From Rhizophagus clarus (Eukaryota; Glomeromycota; Glomeromycetes; Glomerales; Glomeraceae), in assembly GCA_015698045.1 (NCBI GenBank), contig BLAL01000061.1, positions 2,501 to 66,500 of the forward strand: a DNA stretch of 64,000 nt, read 5' to 3'. The notes beneath the pieces were generated by a model that was given only the letters and a program-made list of their open reading frames with translations, searched no databases and had not been told where the DNA came from. A program made the translations under genes and the position numbers. Shown here piece by piece: positions 56,205-64,000 of the stretch (position 1 is its first letter; the number at the start of each line of letters is the position of its first letter).

Positions 56205-58001
56205 ATGGTGCTCGAAAAGAATAAACAATATATAGGTAAATATACAACCTAATTTTTTTTTAATAACTATTTGATAATAATCACTCACTTTAATTCATTA
56301 ATAGATCCAATGATATATAAACGAAGATATGGAATAAAGAAGCGAAAAATAAAAAATATTTTTAACCCATTCATAAAAGATGGGATAAAGACAACCACAA
56401 GAAAGAAAGTAAAAAAGGAAAACATTAAAAAAGAAAAAAAAATTAATGATCATAAGAGAATTAAATCAACTAAACAAAAAAATCGAGACACCACTTCGTG
56501 TAGTGTATCAATTAACAATGTAGATCCAACTTTTGATTTACCAACGAATTTTCATCCTACCATTTTAATTCCTACCTCTTCTCAAGCTTTTCCCTCACCA
56601 AGTAAAGATTTCCCTTTTATTCCAACACAAACTCCTTCATTAATTCCATCTAATGATGGTCAAACTTCGGGAATTAATCCTAAATCTCCGGATCCTCCTT
56701 CAAATACTTTAAATACTTCAATTACTTCAATTGCTACTCCACCAATTTCTTCTAATAATCCAAGTTCACATACGAAAAAAGGTGACGACAAAAATGACGT
56801 TAATAATTCTAAAGGGACTGTTAAAACTAATAACAACAATAATGACAATAATGATGGTAATGATGATAATAACAATAACGGCAATAATGATGGCAATAAC
56901 AATAATGACAACGGTAATAACGATAACGGCAATAATGATGGCAATAACAATAATGACAACGGTAATAACGATAACGGCAATAATGATGGTAATGACAATA
57001 ATAATGACAATAACGACAATAATGGTGGTAATAACAATAACGGCAATAATGATGGTAATATCGATAACGGCAATAATGATGGTAATATCGATAACGGCAA
57101 TAGTGATGGTAATAACAATAACGATGGCAACAATAACGATGGTGATAACAATAGCGGTAGTAATGATGGTAATAATAATAACGACAATAATGATGGTAAT
57201 AACAATAATGATGGTAATAACAATAATGATGGTAATAACAATAATGTGAATAATGATGATAATAACAATAATGATGGTAATAACAATAATGTGAATAATG
57301 ATGGTAATAACAATAATGATGGTAATAATGGTAATGTGAATAATAACGGTAATAACAATAACGACAATAATAACGGCAACAACAACAATAATGATAACAA
57401 TAACAACAACGATAACAATAATGATAATAATAATCAACATTATAGCGTTCATAATTCACCAACCACAATAATAAACCCATCGCCAACATTTCCACCTTTA
57501 ACTTCTACCAGCGTCTCTCCTACAAATACTCTAAATCCAAATAATAAAATATTTAATTCATCTTCGGGTCCTGCAATAGCGGGAATGGTATTTGCAATAA
57601 TCTTGGCCTTAATTGCAATTGCATTTATAATAAGAAAAACTGTTTATAATAAGAATTATTTCACTAGACAAAATAGGCATCATCAATTATTGGATAATGG
57701 GAGTTGGCCAAATTATAACACTTATAATAATATAGAAGTAATGGAAGATAATAATAATAGTAATAGTTCTATGAATGCTATTACCATATTAGATAGACCA
57801 CAAAGGACAATGATTAGAAGGTTCTCAAACTTTGATAATATAACAAAACTTAGCACTAGCAACACAGGCTTATTAATAGATGATGAAATGAATGATGAAC
57901 AAGAACATGAACATATTAGTGATGATGATAGTAGTTTAAATATGAGTGTAGATATTACTCTTCCGCCTAAAATAGTTAATTGGGAAGAATGTATGAGATA
58001 A
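56205..58001 (+). CDS. Single-pass membrane protein with long Asn/Asp/Gly repeat, 575 aa
   Basis: The family is not recognised. Exon 1 is 56205-56235 (MVLEKNKQYI), a 69-base intron (56236-56304, GTAAAT...AATAG) joins in phase to exon 2 (56305-58001). I prefer this start to an in-intron Met at 56271. The N-terminal 65 residues are strongly basic with no signal peptide. A Ser/Thr/Pro-rich stretch follows, then about 215 residues of NNDGN/NNNDGN repeats (about 56830-57435), a short Ser/Thr/Pro block, and one hydrophobic helix (GPAIAGMVFAIILALIAIAF, residues about 430-455). The C-terminal tail of 120 residues is acidic near its end. The layout recalls fungal cell-surface sensors (stalk, membrane helix, cytoplasmic tail), but the missing signal peptide makes this tentative. 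Confidence 0.75.
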
Positions 58002-58776
58002 ATTATACCTGGCTTTATTTCTCACTCAAGTAATTAATGCCGTTAGTATAATGTTGAAAGTAAGGGAGATTGATGCTAATGAAATAGTAATTGTAATTTT
58101 AGTCAATATACAGTAGACCATCACATTATAATAAATATTGTAGATGTTCTTTTTATTCAAGCATTAATAGGTGAAACGAAATAAGGATGGATAAAGGAGG
58201 TTTAATAAAAGAAGGAATCTCACAACGAATCAATTAAGCAATAAAAAAATTTTTAACTAATCGAAAAATGAAAATATAATAGAACGGAATTTTGATTGGT
58301 TCTGAATTCAAAGACCGTCGGGAATAACAGTCTGAATCTGGAAATAAGTAAAATTCAGCGAATATTATGGATTTATACGAAAGAATGATTAATATTGTAG
58401 TACTTGTTAAAAGAATTAAATTATGTAATTGATATTTAAGATAATAATAATAAATCTCTCAATTGCCATTTGATTTTTTTAATTATTTGTCATGTGAATA
58501 TGATAAAGATTTATCATGTGAATTCATTATCATTCTATAACTGTGCAATAACAGAGAGGGCACCAATTAAGTAATCACGTGAAAACTCGATAGTCAACGA
58601 GATAGATAAGAAAAAAAAAATTAATCCCGTCTAACTACTAAATCTGATAAATCTACTTCTAATCCGGGCTCAACACAGTGTGGGCTAGCTCTCTCAAATT
58701 GACTTGGATTTTTATTTTATTAAAAATTTAGTTAGTAAATTGCAATAGATAAAAAGAACAACAATAATTATAATAT
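58002..58776. other. Intergenic spacer, no gene
   Basis: Convergent 3' regions of the Asn-rich membrane gene and the mitochondrial protein gene. No feature stands out. Confidence 0.5.
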
Positions 58777-59454
58777 TTACTCTGGATCTTTAAGTCGATA
58801 AATAGGAGGCGGTTTAGCTTCTCCAAAAAGAACCCTATAAAATAAAATTGAATTGAAATTAATTACAATAGATCATTTTTTTTTTTGTTTTTTTTTTAAA
58901 AAAAAAGAAACTTACTTATCCTTCGAAGCTTCAACAGATAAGTGAAGATGCGCCAAATTACGTCTTTTATACTCAGATTCTGGTAACATCAAAGTTTCGA
59001 TCCACTTTATATCCATAATTCACAAGAACAATGATTAAATTTGGGGCACAATTTGCTTCAGATAATTAATTAAATTACCTTTGTTACGGGATGTTTCTAA
59101 AAAAGAAAAAATGGAATCAATATAATTGAATAAAAAGCTCTTAATAAGTTAAATTTTAATATAATAACAATTACCTCGCCTTTTTTTATAAAGTACTGGT
59201 CAGCCTGATACCATATAAGACCTAATATAACAACACCTAGTGTTTTCCTCCATATAGGAGCACCAAATCCTTTGAAATTGTAAGAATAACTAAATTAGCC
59301 AAAAAGTTTTCAAAAGTTTAAAAAAACGTGATTTAATACCTTCTTTAGGAAATTGTTGAGAACTAGATTCTGTTGCATAATTACGAACAAATAATGTTCT
59401 TTGAGCGGTACGTGAAGTAAGAAGAGAAAGACGAGAACTCCAAAAACGGTTCAT
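58777..59454 (-). CDS. Small mitochondrial membrane protein, 124 aa, 5 exons
   Basis: Exons on the minus strand: 59454-59340, 59269-59175, 59096-59079 (18 nt), 59004-58916, 58834-58777; all GT-AG, in phase, 375 nt in total. The N-terminus (MNRFWSSRLSLLTSRTAQRT then LFVRNYAT) is Arg/Ser/Leu-rich without acidic residues, a typical mitochondrial presequence. One hydrophobic helix follows (TLGVVILGLIWYQADQYFI), then a charged tail ending KPPPIYRLKDPE. Size, presequence and single helix suit a supernumerary respiratory-chain subunit of the inner membrane; which one I cannot say. It is divergent from the BET1-like gene, with 157 bases between start codons. Confidence 0.8.
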
Positions 59455-59611
59455 ATTTTAAATTAATTATTTTTTGTTATTATTTCGAAATAAAAAATTA
59501 TTTTATCACACCCTCTGTTACACAAAATTTTTTGGGTTACTAATGGCATAATTAATAATTTGAAAAAGTTTTTACCAGTTTTTTTTAGCCATTCAAGAAA
59601 AGTTTCATATA
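59455..59611. promoter_or_regulatory. 157-bp bidirectional promoter
   Basis: Only 157 bases separate the ATG of the mitochondrial protein gene (59454, minus) from that of the BET1-like gene (59612, plus). It must hold both core promoters. It is AT-rich with no obvious TATA pair. Confidence 0.6.
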
Positions 59612-60242
59612 ATGAATCAAGCAAGACGTGTAAGGTAAATGATAAAAAATACTGTCATATTTATACATTTATTAAAAAATTGAGCTTAACCTTTTATCTT
59701 TAAATATAGAACTTACAATAACAAACAAAATCGAGCAGCGTTATTTACTGGTGCATCTGCCTCAGGAACCAGTCCAGCTTTAAGAACCAATACACCTTCT
59801 AATTATACTTCAGAAAGTCCACATTTAGATTTGGAAAGTCAGAATGACGAAAAAATTGAGGGTTTGACGGGGAAAGTAATGATATTTAAAGAGGTACGAA
59901 CAATAAATATACCATAAATCTAATCTGATTGAATGATTTTAATTAATTTTTTTTCGATTCTTTTCAGATTGCATTGAGCATAGGTGAAAGTGTAAAAGAA
60001 TCAAATAATCTTATTGGAACTATGGTAAATTTATCGTTATTTTTTATTTGTATATTCTTCATGTAGTTAACTGATTCTTTATAAATATAAAGTCTGATGA
60101 ATATTCACGGACAAGCACGTATATTGGTGGTACTATGGATAAGTTAAAACGGCTATCAACTACTCAAAGTAGTCTTTTCACATGGTGGCTAGTTTTTCTT
60201 ATTGTGATAACATTGATATTTTTCTATTATATTTTTCTTTAA
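59612..60242 (+). CDS. BET1: BET1-like SNARE, 137 aa, 4 exons
   Basis: Exons: 59612-59634, 59710-59893, 59968-60024, 60093-60242; GT-AG, in phase, 414 nt. The N-terminal half is polar. A SNARE helix runs from about residue 54 (EKIEGLTGKVMIFKEIALSI, GESVKESNNLIG, then YIGGTMDKLKRLS) with the heptad pattern and the position typical of Qc-SNARE BET1, ending in a C-terminal tail anchor (LFTWWLVFLIVITLIFFYYI). BET1 acts in ER-to-Golgi vesicle fusion; the close relative SFT1 (intra-Golgi) is the main alternative. Length fits the family. Confidence 0.88.
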
Positions 60243-60600
60243 TAATCTTTTTATTTGAATTATTAATTTTAAAGTATTCCAGTAATTTAAACTATAGAGT
60301 TATTTTTATAATTATATTAGAAGTAAAAACTAATTAGTGTAGATGTAATGAAAAGGAATATTTACAAAGAACAATTTTTAATTTAAGATTAAAAAACGAG
60401 AAGAATTTTACATAATAATGTAGAATACAATATTTTTTTTTTTTTTTTTTTACGCAGAGGTTACGTAGTAAATTCATCCGTATTATTTGACAGATTAGAA
60501 TCAATTTCTTGGGGGGTACAAGAGCATAATTGTTTGTTAATACTAAGCATATTATAATATAATAATAACATGACAATTCTAATATGTTATTCCCTAATTT
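60243..60600. other. Convergent 3' intergenic region
   Basis: Between the BET1-like stop and the MYND gene stop. A T21 run lies at 60431-60451. The minus-strand 80-codon frame here is not supported. Confidence 0.5.
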
Positions 60601-61914
60601 TTAATTTTTCTCTTTATTGGCATTCCCTTGAAATAATGTTATATAATAATTATTATAATAAAATTTGTCAACTTCTTGAGGTTCGACAAGGGGCATATTA
60701 CTTCTCCATTTATTTTCTTTGGCTCCTGTAAGAATTTTAGCACCCCACTCCTTAAGTATTTTAACATCTTCAATGGCTTCTTTTTTAGAGTAAGAAGTGA
60801 AAGAACATGGTGAATTTTTATCCAACAAACATTCGATGGTTGGCTTCCAAAGATCGGTATCATCTTCGTATAGACCTGTGTTAAATCCAACAACCAAGTG
60901 AGGTTTATTATAATCTAAAGAATTGGCAAAATCATGATAAGTCATTGGGTACATTGAACAAACGCGTTTCCTATTTTCTTCAGTGCATCGAGGACAACAT
61001 TTCAAGGGGAATCCATGATTTTTTGAAAACATCTCTAATCCAATCATTACAAGTTGAAGAGATTTAATATCTGGTAGCACGTGCATTATTTCTTCAAAAG
61101 CCATCAGTGCCAAAAGTTCATATTGATTTGCTCCAGCAAGATGAATTACCATATCATTAATAGAATGTAATTGATTACGATCATAAAATCTTTTAAGAGC
61201 TGCAAGAATTGTAAGAGGTAAAGAAAGTGTATTTGTAACGACTCGACAGTAAGAGTCATGTTGAAGTATATGAGAAGCCTTTCTCCATTTGAAATATTCA
61301 TTCCAATCTTTTGGCAGAGGAGGATATGATTTATCTTCATCATATTCTTCTGGAGCCCATAACGGTTGATCAGGTAGATATCTGATTTTTTCACAATCGA
61401 GCATGATCTGATATATTGCACATAAATCATTATGTTTTGACCGATGCTTTTCCCAATGATCAGAACAACAACAAAAGACAACTTGACAATTTGGACATGG
61501 TATCAACGATTGTGACTTTTTCAAGTCTTTTGCACATTTAAAACATATTTGACATTTTGGTTGGTTCAGCCACGCATGTCTCTCATAGTTAGTTAATTCT
61601 CTATCAAGTGCATAACTTAATAATTGCATTTGATAGATCTTGCGTTTGTTCCATTCAGATTCTGTGCCTTTACATGAATACCAAGCTTCTTCGGTGTTGT
61701 TCACTTCCTCAATAGCACTGCAAAATGCTTTATGAAATTGAAAATCGGCCTTTTGACATTCTTTAGAACAATAATAAAACATTCTACAGCGTGCGCAACG
61801 TAAAAGAGAAGTTACTCCAGCTTCTTTACAAGTTTTGTGACAATTTGAACAGGCAGTACCTGCAATTTGAAGATATGTTTTTCTCTTTTTAAGTTCCTCT
61901 TCTCTAGTAGTCAT
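60601..61914 (-). CDS. MYND zinc-finger protein, MSS51-like, 437 aa
   Basis: A single-exon frame. I chose the Met at 61914 (MTTREEELKKRKTYL); the frame extends 19 codons further (to 61971) through an A/T homopolymer that encodes FFFPLILL and is more likely leader. A MYND zinc finger lies at residues 22-65 (C..C....C..C.....C...C..H...C), and a second Cys/His cluster at 121-165 (CQICFKC, CPNCQVVFC, H.SKHNDLC). The C-terminal region (VIHLAGANQYELLALMAFEE, then HVLPDIKSLQLVMIGLEMF) matches the MSS51/ZMYND17 C-terminal domain. Yeast Mss51 promotes mitochondrial COX1 translation; no clear presequence is seen here, so that role is uncertain. Confidence 0.85.
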   Translation of the reverse strand: MTTREEELKKRKTYLQIAGTACSNCHKTCKEAGVTSLLRCARCRMFYYCSKECQKADFQFHKAFCSAIEEVNNTEEAWYSCKGTESEWNKRKIYQMQLLSYALDRELTNYERHAWLNQPKCQICFKCAKDLKKSQSLIPCPNCQVVFCCCSDHWEKHRSKHNDLCAIYQIMLDCEKIRYLPDQPLWAPEEYDEDKSYPPLPKDWNEYFKWRKASHILQHDSYCRVVTNTLSLPLTILAALKRFYDRNQLHSINDMVIHLAGANQYELLALMAFEEIMHVLPDIKSLQLVMIGLEMFSKNHGFPLKCCPRCTEENRKRVCSMYPMTYHDFANSLDYNKPHLVVGFNTGLYEDDTDLWKPTIECLLDKNSPCSFTSYSKKEAIEDVKILKEWGAKILTGAKENKWRSNMPLVEPQEVDKFYYNNYYITLFQGNANKEKN

Positions 61915-62106
61915 GATGACATATAATAATATTAAAGGAAAAAAAAAATTTTTTTTGTTCATATGCAACATTTATGCAGACGATCATCTTGACATATTTG
62001 GCAAGGATAAATTAATTATTATTTTCATTTATAAATTGTGTATTCTAAATTTTAATATGATCGATTTACAAATACAAAATTTAGAATAAAAATAAGTTAT
62101 GTAAAT

Positions 62107-64000
62107 TTAAACAGACTTGCTTAATTGAAATGAGGTAAGCTTATCCTTATCTACTGGAACAATAGGTGGAAGTTCCACATTTTTCGGTTTAACATCAGTA
62201 TTATATACCTTACTTTTATAGTAAGAAAGTGCTACGTCGAGAGGTAAATGATCTGTGAGATTTCTGAAATCGATAACAAGGTGTTTATCATTATCAATTT
62301 TTCAGGGAAAAAAAAATATATTTCGAATAAAATATAATAATTTCTTACATTCTCGGAGCTACGTTCAAACAATGTCGAGCATCTAGGCGTAAATCCAAAA
62401 TGTTGGGATCATGCGCACCGGAACTGAACGCTACGCGTAAAGAATATTCCTTATCGCCGGACAACCCGCGATGACGCTCGTATAGTTCAAAAGTTATTTG
62501 TGTGAGATCTTAATAAGCAGAAATTCACATAACATTAAAGTATAACAAGTTAATAATTAATCTTAATAATAAAAATCCCAAGTTAAATTATTTGATATTT
62601 ACAATCGAGTTCCGGTATTTTATTCTTAGAAATTCGTGTAGGGAGACCGCACAAGAATACAACATTTAAAAGAGTATGTACGTGAGATTCTAATAAAAAA
62701 AAAATATGATTACAAAGAATACATATAAATAAATAGACTATATTAATAGATTTTACCTTTAGTAAAATACAATCTTGTACATGGAATTAGACTTGTTTTT
62801 GATTCCTTTATAGGATTTATATAAGAAAAAAAATTCGCGCGTCTGTTTATGATAAAAATATTATTAAGAAAAAGTATTAACAAATTCACATACCTCTAAA
62901 TTCTTAATAATGTCTTGTATCAGACTTTTAGAAGTTAAAAGTCCAATTTGAAGTTTATCCTCATTATTTATACCATACTCTTGTGGTGCTACGAAATCGA
63001 ACAATATTTTGGCCATATGATATAACTTTTTAATCTTGGTGGTACTTTCACCCTTTGATTGATCCAAGAAAATAGTTTCTAAAAATTGTCGGTTATGTAA
63101 AGCATCATATTTGATACTATCATATAATTCCGATACTTTGCTAGGATCAAATTTTTTTCGATCTACATCACAAAAATCTTCAAATAATTTTTCCCATCTT
63201 TCTCTGAATAAATTTGGATTTTCTGAACAACACCATCGAAGTTGTATTGATTCAACATCCATTGTAGAGAAGTTTTCTCTCATATTCTCACGTAGTTCTT
63301 TCATCAGTTCAATTGCTTCTTGAACTACTATACATGGTTCTGGATCATCATCGGGCCATACAGCGTTGTTTTTTATAGATTCACCAGGTTTTAGGAGAGT
63401 ACACAATTGGCTTTTAGCTGCATCCATCTGTTCTTTTGCTGCATTACTATCATCCAACATTTCCTTTCGTATTTCGATAACCCCATCTGGAATATGTTCA
63501 ACGTCTAAAAACGTCCTGGAGAATATATCAGCTATGAAAATTAAAAAAAAAGAAATTTTTTAATCATAATTATAATGTTCTAGACATAATAATGTATCTA
63601 TCTTTCCCACATTGTTTACTATAACTTTTAACTTTTTAACAGTCTTTTGATACTTTTTCTTTCTTAAAGATAAGATATTTTAATATATTGACATTATTTA
63701 ACACAATTTAATTTTATTGACAGGGATAAATTACTTTTTAACCTCTTATCTTCTCATTATATAGTTTCAAAGAAAGAAATACCGAATTTAATCTTAATTT
63801 GATAATAATGTTAAGATATATTGCACAACAAGTTCTAATATTTCTTAATGACAGTTAAGGGATAATAAAAATAAAAATCAACATACCAGTAGCACAGACC
63901 CTCCTTTCTGAACTAGTATACATTTTAACATCATCAAATACATTCCTGTTCATAATCAAGAGATCTTTACGTAAGTTCTCTCCAAGATCTCGTGATTGAT
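62107..64000 (-). CDS. VIP1: VIP1/PPIP5K inositol pyrophosphate enzyme, C-terminal part
   Basis: Partial; the N-terminal part lies beyond the right edge. Exons on the minus strand: 64000-63887 (partial), 63531-62894, 62805-62757, 62689-62603, 62508-62349, 62263-62107; GT-AG and in phase. Visible blocks belong to the histidine-acid-phosphatase-like domain of the Vip1/Asp1/PPIP5K family: [95 protein letters not shown] and LNVAP. The missing N-terminal half should be the ATP-grasp kinase that makes 1-diphospho-inositol pyrophosphates, while this half hydrolyses them. It regulates phosphate sensing in yeasts. The C-terminus ends in a short basic/polar tail. Confidence 0.93.

Noticed and set aside
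56271..56304. Start codon of the Asn-rich membrane protein at 56271
   Set aside because: It lies inside a consensus intron; an upstream exon at 56205 joins in phase to 56305.
56660..57495. Leu-, Ile- and Tyr/His-rich minus-strand frames of more than 220 codons
   Set aside because: Trinucleotide repeat of the Asn/Asp tract read on the other strand; the plus frame has an in-phase intron, unique flanks and a membrane helix.
58620..58700. tRNA-like stretch near CCGGGCTCAACACAGTG
   Set aside because: No cloverleaf with T and D arms can be formed.

Overview
The window reads as one chromosome end of an arbuscular mycorrhizal fungus of the Rhizophagus type (Glomeromycotina). This is inferred from AT-rich DNA with short GT-AG introns (about 60-100 nt), CCCTAA telomeric repeats at the left edge, and gene families known to be expanded in these fungi: a MATA-type HMG box protein, a BTB-BACK-TLDc protein, a Crinkler-type effector gene and CACTA transposons. 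No database was searched.

Left arm (1-44.8 kb) is repeat-rich and nearly all its genes are broken. It opens with about three copies of a 1.05-kb subtelomeric repeat separated by short telomeric tracts. The third copy is split by a 9.84-kb CACTA (EnSpm) transposon at 2778-12616, with 24-bp perfect terminal inverted repeats and a 3-bp target duplication (TGT). The transposon carries a Tnp2-type transposase whose single frame is broken by four stops, and on the opposite strand a six-exon gene for an SR-rich, coiled-coil, acidic-tailed protein of unknown function. Beyond a decayed telomere-like satellite and a long gene-free stretch lie a LINE-derived insertion encoding only ORF1 (poly-A tail, 16-bp target duplication), several decayed gene fragments, and an alpha/beta-hydrolase (epoxide-hydrolase-like) pseudogene. 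That pseudogene is split by a TIR element containing a nested hAT MITE, by a second LINE ORF1 relic, and by a small TA-flanked MITE in an intron. An intact-looking gene of unknown function (33.2-34.5 kb) and a broken Crinkler-type gene (38.8-41.6 kb) follow.

Right arm (44.8-64 kb) is gene-dense and looks functional. It holds a head-to-head pair of paralogous cytochrome P450 genes, both 497 aa, with P450 relics between them; an HMG-box protein; a BTB-BACK-TLDc protein; an Asn/Asp-rich single-pass membrane protein; a small mitochondrial membrane protein sharing a 157-bp divergent promoter with a BET1-like SNARE; an MSS51-like MYND zinc-finger protein; and the C-terminal part of a VIP1/PPIP5K inositol pyrophosphate enzyme running off the right edge.

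Exon boundaries were worked out by hand from splice consensus and reading phase. I saw no tRNA, rRNA or CRISPR array.
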